Of a DNA stretch of 64,000 nucleotides, positions 22,706 to 31,311 are shown in pieces. Within the stretch, counting starts at the first letter, position 1; each line of letters begins with the position of its first letter. Source of the DNA: Corallococcus silvisoli (lineage in GTDB: Bacteria > Myxococcota > Myxococcia > Myxococcales > Myxococcaceae); NCBI RefSeq assembly GCF_009909145.1, contig NZ_JAAAPJ010000011.1, forward strand, positions 1 to 64,000, given 5' to 3'. The translations under genes and the position numbers were made by a program. The notes under the pieces are model-generated. The model did no database searches. It was given only the letters and a program-made list of their open reading frames with translations, and was not told the DNA's origin.

Positions 22706-24154
22706 TTACGTGGGCAGCTGGATGCCCGACAGGCGCTGGAACAGCTCCACCGCGCGGCTGTCGGACAGCCCGGAGATGTAGTCCGTCACGCACAGGAGGC
22801 GTTGATAGGGCGTGAGCCGGAGGATGGCCTCGTCCCGCCGAGGGGGCTTGCGCGCCGCCGCGTCCGCCGCCGCGAACTCCGGACGCTGGAAACACTCCAG
22901 GGGCAGCAGCTGCCGCAGCTTCTTCTCCTCGCGGTTGGGCGCCTCCGCCACGACCGCGAAGGCGAACATGTCCAGCAGGCCCCCCAGCGTCTTGAAGCCC
23001 GCGCTCTCAATCTGGAGCACGCGCTCGCTCTCGTAGCCGTGCTCGCGGGTGAAGTCGGTGATCTCCTCCAAGGGCGTGCGCACGTCGGCCCGCAGGGCGG
23101 TGAGCGGCGTCTCCGTCCGCCCCGCCTCCAGGTCGCGCGCGTGCTCCAGGAAGGCCTCCACGCACTTCGGGATGAGCTTCCCGATGGCCCGCGCCCGCGC
23201 CTGCGCCATGCGCGTCTCCAGGTGCCGGGGCGGCGCACGGCCTCCGGACTCCGGCAGCACGGACTCCAGCAGCTCACAGGCCCGCGCCATGGGCACGAGC
23301 CCCAGCTTCGCGGAGTCCTCCAGGTCGATGACCGCGTAGCAGATGTCATCCGCCGCCTCGACGAGGAAGGCCAGCGGGTGGCGGCTGAACACCCCGGGCT
23401 CGCGCTCCCGCAGGCCCGTGGCGCGGTAGGCCTCCAGCGCCAGGTCCAGGTCGTCCTGGAAGTAACCGAACTTCTTCTCCGACACGACGCCCTTCGCCTT
23501 CGGGCGCGAGCCGGGGAGCACCGACGGGCGCGGGTACTTGCTCATCGCGCCCAGCGTCGCGGCGGTGTAGCGCAGGCCGCCCCGGCGCTCGCGCGACTGG
23601 AGGCGGTTCAGGATGCGGAAGCCCTGCGCGTTGCCCTCGAAGTCGCGCAGGTCGCACCACTCGGCCTCCGTCGCGAAGGGGCTCTTGCGCCCCTCCCCCG
23701 GCGGCGACAGCCGCTGCGCCACCCAGTGCTGGATGGCCGCCTCCCCCGAGTGACCGAAGGGCGGATTGCCGATGTCGTGCGCCAGGCACGCCGCCGCCAC
23801 GACGGTCCCCAGGTCCGCGGGGTCCAGCGCCACGCCCTGCGCCTTCAAGCCCAGGCCGGCCTGATGTCCCAGGGAGCGGCCCACGCAGGACGCCTCGATG
23901 CTGTGCGTGAGCCGCGTGCGCGTGTAGTCGCTCGTCGACAGCGGAAACACCTGCGTCTTGTCGTGCAGGCAGCGGAACTCGCTGGAGAAGACGATGCGAT
24001 CATAGTCCCGGTAGTAGTCGCTGCGCTCATCCAGCTGCCGGTGCGCGGCCTCCTGCTCCTCGTGCGGCGCGGCGCGCGGCTCGGAGCCGATGCGGGCGTC
24101 CGACAGGAGCCGCCGCCAGCGGTCCGTCCGTTCCAGGCTTTCACTGCGGCTCAC
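22706..24154 (-). CDS. dgt: Deoxyguanosinetriphosphate triphosphohydrolase (HD family)
   Basis: Cleaves dGTP (or dNTPs) to the nucleoside and tripolyphosphate. The HD metal site is built from RLTHSIEASCVGR (His) and AHDIGNPPFGHSGE (HD plus the family signature), with a later Asp in VEAADDICYAVIDLED. The N-terminal part has DYDRIVFSSEFRCLHDKTQV, typical of Dgt. The GTG at 24154 is used because GAGG precedes it by 8 bp and VSRSESLERTDRW fits family starts; an ATG at 24190 would add 12 residues. Product about 482 aa. E. coli Dgt is about 505 aa. Confidence 0.93.
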   Translation of the reverse strand: MSRSESLERTDRWRRLLSDARIGSEPRAAPHEEQEAAHRQLDERSDYYRDYDRIVFSSEFRCLHDKTQVFPLSTSDYTRTRLTHSIEASCVGRSLGHQAGLGLKAQGVALDPADLGTVVAAACLAHDIGNPPFGHSGEAAIQHWVAQRLSPPGEGRKSPFATEAEWCDLRDFEGNAQGFRILNRLQSRERRGGLRYTAATLGAMSKYPRPSVLPGSRPKAKGVVSEKKFGYFQDDLDLALEAYRATGLREREPGVFSRHPLAFLVEAADDICYAVIDLEDSAKLGLVPMARACELLESVLPESGGRAPPRHLETRMAQARARAIGKLIPKCVEAFLEHARDLEAGRTETPLTALRADVRTPLEEITDFTREHGYESERVLQIESAGFKTLGGLLDMFAFAVVAEAPNREEKKLRQLLPLECFQRPEFAAADAAARKPPRRDEAILRLTPYQRLLCVTDYISGLSDSRAVELFQRLSGIQLPT

Positions 24155-24365
24155 GCGGGGGACCTCACTGTGCGAGGGGAGCCCCGGCATCGTGCCCCCC
24201 CGCACCGCCTGCGCAAGTTCCCTCGCCATCCGGAACCCGACGCGCTCCAGCCCCCCGGTCCGTTCAGGGTTGGCGGGGCCCGGGGCGCTTCCCAACATCC
24301 CCCCTCAAGCCACGGTGCCGTCCGCAGGAGCTCACGGGCACGGCCCACACGAAGGGGACAGCGAC

Positions 24366-25037
24366 ATGGGGTGGAGGGGACGGATGGGGCTGGGGGGACT
24401 GGTCGCGCTGATGGCGGCAATCTCCCCCCAGGTGGCGAACGCGGACTCGGACTCGGACGCGCAGGTGGATCCGGAGGAGCGGCCCGGAGTCCATCTGCTC
24501 GACAGCTCCCAGGGCCGGCACCACGGCCGCCATCACGCGGAGGCGGGCACGGGCGGCTCCGGCGCGGAGGAAGCCTGGCCCAAGCTGGGCGGCCACTGGG
24601 GAATCGTGGTGCCCATCGTGAGCTTCACCGACGAGGACACCACGGTCATCTTCGCGGACTTCATCCAGGTGGGCATCGCGCCCGGCGTGACGGTGAAGCT
24701 CAACAAGAAGTGGTCCATCGACTTCGAGTTCATCGGGTTCACGCGCTGGCGGTTCTCGGATGACGGGACGCCCGCGAGCGCCAGCACCAGCATCGTGGTG
24801 GATCCGGGCGTCGTGTATGACTTTGGCGAGTTCTCCGGCGGCCTGCGCACCGCCGTGCAGGTGGGCTCCGGCGTGCCGTTCAACCTGGGCCTGGTGCCCA
24901 TCATCAACAAGGGCTTCCCCATCCAGGACGGCCTGAAGTGGTTCGTGGAGTTGGACCTGCCCTTCTTCATCACCGGCAGGCCGGGCCACGGCGGCGTCAG
25001 CTTCTCGCCGCAGGTGCAGACGGGCATCGCGTTCTGA
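24366..25037 (+). CDS. Secreted, probably outer-membrane beta-barrel, hypothetical protein
   Basis: A 223-aa protein with ATG 24366 preceded by AAGGGGAC. A signal peptide (GGLVALMAAISPQVANA) is followed by an acidic, His-rich stretch (HHGRHHAEAG, about 55-65). From residue 75 on, alternating hydrophobic/polar segments of 8-12 residues (WGIVVPIVSF, VGIAPGVTVKL, WSIDFEFIGF, GGLRTAVQVGS) end in QVQTGIAF, whose final Phe is typical of outer-membrane barrels. The His cluster could bind metal. No family recognised. Confidence 0.82.
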   Translation: MGWRGRMGLGGLVALMAAISPQVANADSDSDAQVDPEERPGVHLLDSSQGRHHGRHHAEAGTGGSGAEEAWPKLGGHWGIVVPIVSFTDEDTTVIFADFIQVGIAPGVTVKLNKKWSIDFEFIGFTRWRFSDDGTPASASTSIVVDPGVVYDFGEFSGGLRTAVQVGSGVPFNLGLVPIINKGFPIQDGLKWFVELDLPFFITGRPGHGGVSFSPQVQTGIAF

Positions 25038-25087
25038 CGCGGCGGCGCCGGGGACCGGGACCGCGCCCCCGGCCCCCGCCAGAAGCC

Positions 25088-25759
25088 CTACTGGAACATC
25101 CGCCAGCCCGTCTCCTTCACGATGCCCGTCGGCACCACGACGGGCGAGTCCCACGAGATGAGGTATTCGGTATCCAGCAGGCCGAGCTTCCGGCCGTGGA
25201 CCGTCGGGTTGCGCGCGCCCACCATCGTGAGCACCTCGCGCAGCACGCCTTCATGGTAGGGCGCCGGCATGAAGTCGCGCCGCATGACGAACAGCGCGTC
25301 CACCTCCCCCTTCCACTCCACGGACCGGTCCCCGTAGCTCACCGCCATCTGGTAGCCGGACGGCAGGTTGGTCACGAGCTTGCGCGGGTCGCCCGCCGCC
25401 AGCAGCAGGAAGGTGCGCCCCACCGCGGACTCCAGGAAGCTGCGCGTGGCCTGCATCCCCATCTGCCGCAGCGCTTCGTCGTCTCCCCCCCACCGTGGCG
25501 CGAGCACGCGCGACGCCGCCTGGGCCAGCTTGAGGAAGCTGGCCACCGGGTAGTTGAAGAAGCCCACGAAGCGGCGCTCCTCCGTGGCGGCGCGGCACGC
25601 CGCCACCGCGTCCTCGCCCACCCCGGTGCGCACCGACTCCAGCACCCCGAGGAAGAACATGCCTCGGGCGGTGTCCAGCTCCGTCGCAGCCATGCGCCGC
25701 ACCGCCCAGTCCGCTTCCACCGAGCCCGCCTCCTTCGACGGCTTCCCCTGTGCCTGCAT
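25088..25759 (-). CDS. DUF2378 (TIGR02265) family protein
   Basis: A 223-aa protein; the ATG at 25757-25759 has a GGAGG 5 bp upstream, better than the upstream in-frame start. The pattern TELDTARGMFFLGVLESVR, FNYPVASFLKLAQAAS, LRQMGMQATRSFLESAVGR and YHEGVLREVLTMVGARNP matches the myxobacterial DUF2378 paralogue family, which is greatly expanded in these species. Its members have been compared with regulatory heme- or ligand-sensing folds, but no biochemical role is established. It lies 66 bp downstream of a histidine kinase on the same strand and may work with it. Confidence 0.9.
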   Translation of the reverse strand: MQAQGKPSKEAGSVEADWAVRRMAATELDTARGMFFLGVLESVRTGVGEDAVAACRAATEERRFVGFFNYPVASFLKLAQAASRVLAPRWGGDDEALRQMGMQATRSFLESAVGRTFLLLAAGDPRKLVTNLPSGYQMAVSYGDRSVEWKGEVDALFVMRRDFMPAPYHEGVLREVLTMVGARNPTVHGRKLGLLDTEYLISWDSPVVVPTGIVKETGWRMFQ

Positions 25760-25825
25760 GCCTACCTCCGTGACCGCATGGGCCCACACGCCCGGTTTGC
25801 ATGAAGCCAACCCACCGCGACCTCT

Positions 25826-27280
25826 TCAGGGATGCACGGGCACCGCCCCCGCTGGCCCGCGCACGTCGGGGAAGAGGACGGTGAAGCGCGAGCCATGGCC
25901 GAAGTCGCTCTCCGCCTGGATGCGGGCACCATGCCCCTGCACCAGGCTCTTCACGATGGCGAGCCCCAGGCCGGTCCCGCGCAGCTTGGTGGTGAACATG
26001 GGCTCGAAGATGCGCTCCAGCAGCGGCGCGGGGATGCCCGGCCCGTCGTCCGTCACCCGCAGGCTCCAGCCGCCGTCCCGCCCGGCGTCCGCGTGCACGC
26101 GGACCTCGCCGGTGCGCTCCGGGGGAATGGCCTCCACCGCGTTCTGGATGAGGTTGACGAGCACCTGCCGGAACTGTTCGCGATCCAGGTGCGGCACCGG
26201 CAGCGCCTCCGGCACCTCGATGCTCACGTGCACCCCCTCGCGCACGGGCACCACGCTGAGGGCCTCCTCCACCAGCGGCTTGAGCGGACACGGCATGCGG
26301 CGCGGCGGCCGGCCCTTCGCGTAGTCCAGCAGGTCGGAGATGATGACCGAGCACGCCTGCAGCTCCCGGTCGATGATGTCCAGGAAGCGAGGGATGCGCG
26401 GGTCGGTGGAGGCATCCTGGAGCTTGCGCATGCGGCGCAGGACGAACGCGTGCGCGGTGCGCGCGGCCGCCAGCGGGTTGCGCAGCTCGTGGCTCACGCT
26501 GGCCGTCAGCTGCCCCAGCGACGCCAGGCGCTCCAGCCGCTCCACGTGGTCGCGGAAGGCGTGCACCTCGCGCACGGCGGCGTCCAGCTGCCCCGCCCGC
26601 AGCGCCAGCTCCTGTTCGCTCGCCTCCTCCGCCAGGGCCTGCCGGCAGGCCCGCTCCCCCACCTCGCGCAGCGCGTCCCGGCACGCGACCAGGAGCACCG
26701 CGTCGATGACCGCCACCCAGAAGGCGTGCTCCAGGAAGCGCCACCACTCCGGGTGGAGCTGGCCGTAGATGGACTCCGGCCACAGCGCGCCCCGCAGGCA
26801 GTGGTCCACGACGATGGCCAGCGTCGCGGTGAGCAGCACCTTCGGGTCCCGGTAGAACGACAGCACCGCCAGCGAACCGAAGATGTGGAAGTGCGTCTCG
26901 ATGCGCCCCCCCGTCAGGTGGATGAGCAGCGCGGACCAGAGCATCTGACTCACCGCCACCACGTGGCGCGTGCTCTCCTCCCCGGGGCGCATGCGCGTGA
27001 GCATCACCGGGAACACGCTCAGCGCCGCCCCCAGCAACACCGCGCTCTGCACGTGCAGGTGCAGCGCGCGCACCTTGCCCTCCCACCCATAGGGAGAGAT
27101 GAACACCGCCACCAGCACCGCGGCCCCCCACTGCCCCAACATCAGCCAGGTGAACAGCGCGTCCACGCGCCGGCGGGAGTCTCGCATCTGCAATGACAGC
27201 AACGCCGCGGCCCGCCCCTCCAGACGCTGACAGACACTCACCGGAGCACGAATGGAAAAGGCTGACATGGACGAAGCCAT
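25826..27280 (-). CDS. Membrane sensor histidine kinase
   Basis: A 484-aa protein. Six hydrophobic helices in residues 40-215 (WLMLGQWGAAVLVAVFI, HVQSAVLLGAALSVFPVML, FGSLAVLSFY, VLLTATLAIVVDH) form a polytopic sensor with His-rich loop GGRIETHFHIFGS. A coiled-coil linker leads to the HisKA box SVSHELRNPLAAA (about 270) and a HATPase with NLIQNAVEAI, DDGPGIP and GTGLGLAIV. It has no receiver, so it needs a separate response regulator; none is adjacent. The downstream DUF2378 gene is probably in the same transcript. Confidence 0.94.
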   Translation of the reverse strand: MASSMSAFSIRAPVSVCQRLEGRAAALLSLQMRDSRRRVDALFTWLMLGQWGAAVLVAVFISPYGWEGKVRALHLHVQSAVLLGAALSVFPVMLTRMRPGEESTRHVVAVSQMLWSALLIHLTGGRIETHFHIFGSLAVLSFYRDPKVLLTATLAIVVDHCLRGALWPESIYGQLHPEWWRFLEHAFWVAVIDAVLLVACRDALREVGERACRQALAEEASEQELALRAGQLDAAVREVHAFRDHVERLERLASLGQLTASVSHELRNPLAAARTAHAFVLRRMRKLQDASTDPRIPRFLDIIDRELQACSVIISDLLDYAKGRPPRRMPCPLKPLVEEALSVVPVREGVHVSIEVPEALPVPHLDREQFRQVLVNLIQNAVEAIPPERTGEVRVHADAGRDGGWSLRVTDDGPGIPAPLLERIFEPMFTTKLRGTGLGLAIVKSLVQGHGARIQAESDFGHGSRFTVLFPDVRGPAGAVPVHP

Positions 27281-27640
27281 CTCTTCACCCGACCGGAAAG
27301 GTGGCGGAAGCGATTAACCCTGTAAATTATGAACTACATGGAATTCACGGAGCCAACCATGCTGCCTGGGGGCACGGGGAGTGCCTGAGCATGAACACTG
27401 CCGGCCCCCACCCCGCCGGCGGTGTGAGACCGATCCGACACGGACCGGGCCCTTTCATTCATAGCCAACATTGACATCCTCGCCATCCCCGCGTCCATGC
27501 GACAAGCCGCATCCGGGACCGGAGTACGAGGCCGTCGATCACGGCTGGCCACTGAGGCTCGTCCCAGGGTCGCAAGGGGGCACAAGCGAGGGCGGCGCAC
27601 ACGCCCCGTGGGGCAAGTGCGTGCGCGAGGGCGGCCCCAC
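27281..27640. other. 360-bp intergenic region upstream of the histidine kinase
   Basis: No convincing gene. An AT-richer stretch at 27315-27345 is on the promoter side of the minus-strand kinase. Read on the minus strand it contains TTGGCT (27351-27356) and CATAAT (27326-27331) separated by 19 bp, a weak promoter-like pair. The rest, toward the GMC oxidoreductase stop, holds no clear hairpin or site. Confidence 0.4.
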
Positions 27641-29287
27641 TCAGGAGGCGGCGGCGTGGGACGGGGACGCGAGGGAATCGAGCGCGGCGTCGGTGTCGCC
27701 GCGGGGCCGTTCGCGGGCGGCCGGGATGAACGTCATCGCGCGCTCGGCGAGGGCGGTGATGGTGAGAGAGGGATTGACGCCCGGGTTGGCGGAGATGGCC
27801 GCGCCATCCACCACGTACAGCCCTTCATAGCCATACAAGCGATGGCGGGCATCGATGGCGCCGGTCCTGGGGGAGTCCCCCATGCACGCGCCGCCCAGGA
27901 TGTGCGCGGTGGTGGGGATGCCCATGAGCGTCTCGCTGACCATGGTCATGGGGTAGCCGTCCAGCTTGCCGGCCACGCGCTCCGCCAGGTCGAAGGCCTC
28001 CGGCATGTTGGCGGTGGGCGCGGGGCCCTCCTGCAGGCCGGTGGTGAGGCCCGAGCGGAAGCCCGTGGTGAGCGCGCGGCCCCGGCGCATGCGCAGGTGG
28101 CCCTCCATGGTGCGCATGTAGAGGAGGATCATCGTGCGGCGCGCGAAGTCCGGGACGAACCACGCCTGGAGGAAGCGCAGGGGGCGCCGGGCGAGCAGGC
28201 CCACCAGCCGGGCCACGCGCGTCCACGCGGTGGCGCCGGGGACGTGGGGGGCCATCAGCAGGCGGAAGAAGCCGGAGCCCGCCGGGTAGCGCACCGGCTC
28301 CAGGTGCGAGTGCGAGTCGGTGTGGAGGATGGACCCGATGGCGATGCCCCGGGACAGGTCCCGGTCCTTCTGCTGCTTGCCGCTGACGATGCCGATCAGG
28401 GCCTCGGAGTTGGTGCGCACGCCGTCGCCCACGCGCTCGGAGAGGTTCGGCAGGCCGTCCGGCGCGTCCTTGAGCTTGAGCAGGAGGTCCATCGTGCCCA
28501 GCACGCCGCCCGCGAAGATGACGTGCTTCGCGGTGAAGCGGCGCGTCCTCTTGAAGAAGCCCGTGCCCTCCTTCGCGGTGACTTCGTAGCCCTCGCCACC
28601 GGGCAGGGGGCGCACCCACGTCACCTCCGTGTCCGCGTGGAGGGTGAGGCCGCGCTTCTCCGCGAAGTGGAGGTAGTTCTTGTCGAGCGTGTTCTTGGCG
28701 TTGTTGCGGCAGCCCAGCATGCAGCCGCCGCACGCGATGCAGCCGGTGCGGTCCGGGCCCTCGCCGTTGAAGTAGGGGTCCTTCACCGTGACGCCGGGCT
28801 CGCCGAAGTAGACGGCCACCGTGGCGGGCTGGAAGTCGGGGCGGCCCAGCTCCTGGCCCACCTCCTGGAGCACCTGATCCGGGAAGGTCTGGAGCGGATT
28901 GACGGTGGCGCCCAGCATGTGTCGCGCCGTCGCGTAGTGCGGCGCGAGCTCCTCCTTCCACGCGGCCAGGTGACCCCACGAGGCCGCGTCGAAGAAGTCG
29001 TCCTTCGGGATGGGCAGCGTGTTGGCGTAGACGAGCGAGCCGCCCCCCACGCCCACGCCGGACAGCACGGTGACGTGGCGGAAGAAGGTCATCTTGAACA
29101 GGCCGCGCCACCCGAGCTGGGGCATCCACAGCCAGCGCTTCAGGTTCCAGTTCGTCTTGGGAAAGTCCTTCCCCTGGAGGCGCCGGCCCTTCTCCAGCAT
29201 CACCACGCGATAGCCCTTCTCGACGAGCCGCAACGCGCTGACGCTGCCGCCAAACCCCGAGCCGATGATGAGCCAGTCGCAATCCAT
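27641..29287 (-). CDS. GMC-family FAD-dependent oxidoreductase (cholesterol oxidase-like)
   Basis: A 548-aa protein; the ATG at 29285-29287 has GGGAGGAC upstream. The N-terminal FAD fold is DWLIIGSGFGGSVSALRL with VVMLEKG. LSGVGVGGGSLVYANTL is the typical FAD-contact loop, and the C-terminal HILGGACMGD and GLYVVDGAAISANPGVNPSL are GMC signatures with the active-site region. Near residue 195, CIACGGCMLGC has the CxxCxxCxxxC spacing seen in the ChoD-like branch of the family and resembling a 4Fe-4S motif. Likely substrates are sterols or other alcohols. It is a single gene without a twin-arginine signal. Confidence 0.92.
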   Translation of the reverse strand: MDCDWLIIGSGFGGSVSALRLVEKGYRVVMLEKGRRLQGKDFPKTNWNLKRWLWMPQLGWRGLFKMTFFRHVTVLSGVGVGGGSLVYANTLPIPKDDFFDAASWGHLAAWKEELAPHYATARHMLGATVNPLQTFPDQVLQEVGQELGRPDFQPATVAVYFGEPGVTVKDPYFNGEGPDRTGCIACGGCMLGCRNNAKNTLDKNYLHFAEKRGLTLHADTEVTWVRPLPGGEGYEVTAKEGTGFFKRTRRFTAKHVIFAGGVLGTMDLLLKLKDAPDGLPNLSERVGDGVRTNSEALIGIVSGKQQKDRDLSRGIAIGSILHTDSHSHLEPVRYPAGSGFFRLLMAPHVPGATAWTRVARLVGLLARRPLRFLQAWFVPDFARRTMILLYMRTMEGHLRMRRGRALTTGFRSGLTTGLQEGPAPTANMPEAFDLAERVAGKLDGYPMTMVSETLMGIPTTAHILGGACMGDSPRTGAIDARHRLYGYEGLYVVDGAAISANPGVNPSLTITALAERAMTFIPAARERPRGDTDAALDSLASPSHAAAS

Positions 29288-29531
29288 GACGTCCTCCCAT
29301 CCAGGGCGCGCGCCACCCAGGAGGCCCGCACTGTATGCCACCCGCGCGGGCCGTCCCGGGTGGCGTGACACCGGTGCGTGGAGGGCAACACGGGCCGGCG
29401 CCTCAGGGCCCGCTTCCTCGCCCGCCGCGCGGCGACGGCGCCACCCCTGCTTCAGGCAAGGATAGGGATGCCCCGAGCGGGATGGGCCAGGGCCCGGGCT
29501 TCCGCCGTGCCGTCCGCCGCCCGGGCGGCGC

Positions 29532-29723
29532 TCAGGTCGCTTCGGTGCCGGGGGGCTGGGGACGGAAGAGCGAGCACGCGCGCACCGGCTGGGGCGCGTA
29601 CTTCTGGGGCAGGAGCGGACAGAGGATGAACGTGGAGGTCCGCGACTGGACGTAGCGAGGAGGCGCGGCGCAGCGGTGGCAGAGGCTGTCCGGAAACGGC
29701 AGTGGGTCGGGGGGCGGCGTCAT
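29532..29723 (-). CDS. Small conserved-type protein with CxxC motif
   Basis: A 63-aa product (ATG 29721-29723): MTPPPDPLPFPDSLCHRC followed by a compact segment with a third Cys (FILCPLLP) and a fourth (RACSLF). Two CxxC/C pairs in so small a protein suggest one zinc site. Codon use shows strong GC at third positions, in favour of a real gene. No clear Shine-Dalgarno is seen, and an alternative ATG at 29738 exists. I have a sense of similar small proteins in other myxobacteria but cannot verify it. Function unknown. Confidence 0.6.
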   Translation of the reverse strand: MTPPPDPLPFPDSLCHRCAAPPRYVQSRTSTFILCPLLPQKYAPQPVRACSLFRPQPPGTEAT

Positions 29724-29776
29724 GGCAGTGGCCAGCATCGCACGGAGGGGCGGGGAAGGACGGGTGCGAGCGCGGT

Positions 29777-29917
29777 GTGACTCCTGGGCTGCACGGAATG
29801 CACGCCACGGACGGCCTCGTCGAACCCTCGCGGCTGAGCCTGTCCGGCCGGCACGCCGTCCTGGAGGTGTCGGGTCCACTGCCGGCGGATTGGACGCGGC
29901 TGGACGTGGAGCCGTAG
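29777..29917 (+). CDS. Possible small protein (46 aa)
   Basis: GTG at 29777 to TAG at 29917. Third positions are nearly all G or C, and the tail (SLSGRHAVLEVSGPLPADW) looks like natural protein with beta-strand character. It diverges from the small CxxC gene. No family is recognised and the start is uncertain. It may be a remnant of a larger gene. Confidence 0.35.
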   Translation: MTPGLHGMHATDGLVEPSRLSLSGRHAVLEVSGPLPADWTRLDVEP

Positions 29918-29923
29918 CTCCAT

Positions 29924-30643
29924 TCAGGCGTCAACGACAGGGACTTCCATGAACACAACGCCTTCCAACCCAAGGCGAGCAACAGCCTCCACGAACCGGT
30001 CGGTCGCGATGATGACGGTCGTGTAGTCCCGGAGCCGGAACAGGTCCAAGTCGGTCGTCAGGGTGCGCCCATCCAGCATGGGCGCATCCGGGAGGCGGCC
30101 TCCCTGGCGGCCACACCGTTCACAGGGCGGCTCGCGCCCACCTGGGAAGCAGCTGTCGTGCAGGCGCCCCTGGCAGTGGAGCTCGAGCTCCAGCAAGTCC
30201 ACCTCCTCCCGGCCCAGGAAGCGCAGGTCCATGTTGCTCGCATGGAGCGAAATGCCCTGGTCATCACGCATCCGCTTCAGGGCATCACGTCGCATCACCA
30301 GCATCCATGGGTCTGGCAGATGGAGGTCCCCCCATTTGCCGGAAGCCTTTCCGCTCAGAGTCCCGAACTCAGCTCCGGGGAGCAACGGCGCTTCGAACGG
30401 CACCTGGGACCGAAGCAGGTCACGCAACCGCTCGTATTCTTCAAGCGGCACCTGCCTTGCCTCGGCGAGTTCCTGCCGGTGAGCCCACCCCGACAAGTCC
30501 ACGGAAGGATATGCCTCCCCCAGGCCACCAGGGCTTGCATGACAAACCGGGCAGAGGCCTCCCGGCAGCCCCCACTTGTGCACCCCGTTGATGTAGCCAG
30601 TGAAACGAGGGCCGTCCGCGGGATGCAGCTCAAAGAACTTCAC
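29924..30643 (-). CDS. SitI6-like double-CXXCG immunity protein (putative)
   Basis: A 239-aa protein. Two Cys pairs, CPVC (about 31) and CERCG (about 172), give the double-CxxC pattern of the myxobacterial family named for it. Other landmarks are FTGYINGVHKWGLPGG near the start and VIIATDRFVEAV near the end. In Myxococcus, SitI proteins protect against cognate SitA lipoprotein toxins that are passed between cells by TraA/B-dependent outer-membrane exchange. It lies 14 bp downstream of a SitA-like lipoprotein gene on the same strand, the expected toxin-immunity order. GC is visibly lower than in neighbours, consistent with horizontal transfer. Confidence 0.78.
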   Translation of the reverse strand: MKFFELHPADGPRFTGYINGVHKWGLPGGLCPVCHASPGGLGEAYPSVDLSGWAHRQELAEARQVPLEEYERLRDLLRSQVPFEAPLLPGAEFGTLSGKASGKWGDLHLPDPWMLVMRRDALKRMRDDQGISLHASNMDLRFLGREEVDLLELELHCQGRLHDSCFPGGREPPCERCGRQGGRLPDAPMLDGRTLTTDLDLFRLRDYTTVIIATDRFVEAVARLGLEGVVFMEVPVVDA

Positions 30644-30657
30644 GAATCCTCCCGGGC

Positions 30658-31311
30658 CTAGCGCAGGTGGTAGTAGGGGACGATGGGGCCCATGATGTCG
30701 AATTGAACAATCATCCGGGCCAACTCATCTTGGATTTCCTTCGGAGTCGCACTCGGGTGGTTGCGAGCGAAGTCGCGCCACGCCTGATTCCAAGGACCGC
30801 CCCTTCCGCCCGCGCCATGCAGCCTCACATGTTCAGCGCGAGGGATGACCATCGTGAAATCATGCACGTTGATATTCCCCTGCCGCAGGAAGAACTTCGC
30901 GAGGTTTGGATCCTGTGGATAGAGATGGTGACGAACCCAGCCGGAACCTGAAGGCTTCCGACCATCCGTCGGCGTGGGGGCCGGGTGGTCGTACCAACGG
31001 ATGACGAAGATGGCTTCCCGATCTCCAGGGAGAAGCTGAGCGCTGCCCCAGTTGCGCCGAGGCCCCGAGCCGGGCGCGGCCGCCGATACGGGGGGCCGGA
31101 TACCTCCCCGTGCCAGCAGCGCGCCGGTGTCCTCGCAAAAGTAGAGCCCGCACAGGTCGTCAGCGCAAACGAGCGCCACACACCTGTCGGCGCCTTCGCA
31201 GGAGGCCCCGTCCTCATGCTCCGCACGGCTCCAGTCCTCGATGGCGGGCACCGGCGCCACCGCGCACCCCGCGATGGCTCCGGCCAACAGCACCGTGAAG
31301 GCCGCCCTCAC
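30658..31311 (-). CDS. SitA6/TIGR02269-like lipoprotein, putative polymorphic toxin with HNH-type C-terminus
   Basis: A 217-aa lipoprotein; GTG 31309-31311 overlaps the thrC stop (GTGA), with another GTG one codon earlier. The signal AFTVLLAGAIAGC gives lipid Cys at about 17. The middle part has ADRCVALVCADDLCGLYFC, as in this lipoprotein family. The C-terminal 100 residues have WVRHHLYPQ, INVHDFTMVIPRAEHVRLHG and GPWNQAWRDFARNHPSA, a His-rich order like HNH/His-Me nuclease toxins, so a nuclease activity is inferred. SitA proteins are delivered to kin by outer-membrane exchange and kill cells that lack the immunity protein. No SitB is adjacent. Confidence 0.78.
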   Translation of the reverse strand: MRAAFTVLLAGAIAGCAVAPVPAIEDWSRAEHEDGASCEGADRCVALVCADDLCGLYFCEDTGALLARGGIRPPVSAAAPGSGPRRNWGSAQLLPGDREAIFVIRWYDHPAPTPTDGRKPSGSGWVRHHLYPQDPNLAKFFLRQGNINVHDFTMVIPRAEHVRLHGAGGRGGPWNQAWRDFARNHPSATPKEIQDELARMIVQFDIMGPIVPYYHLR

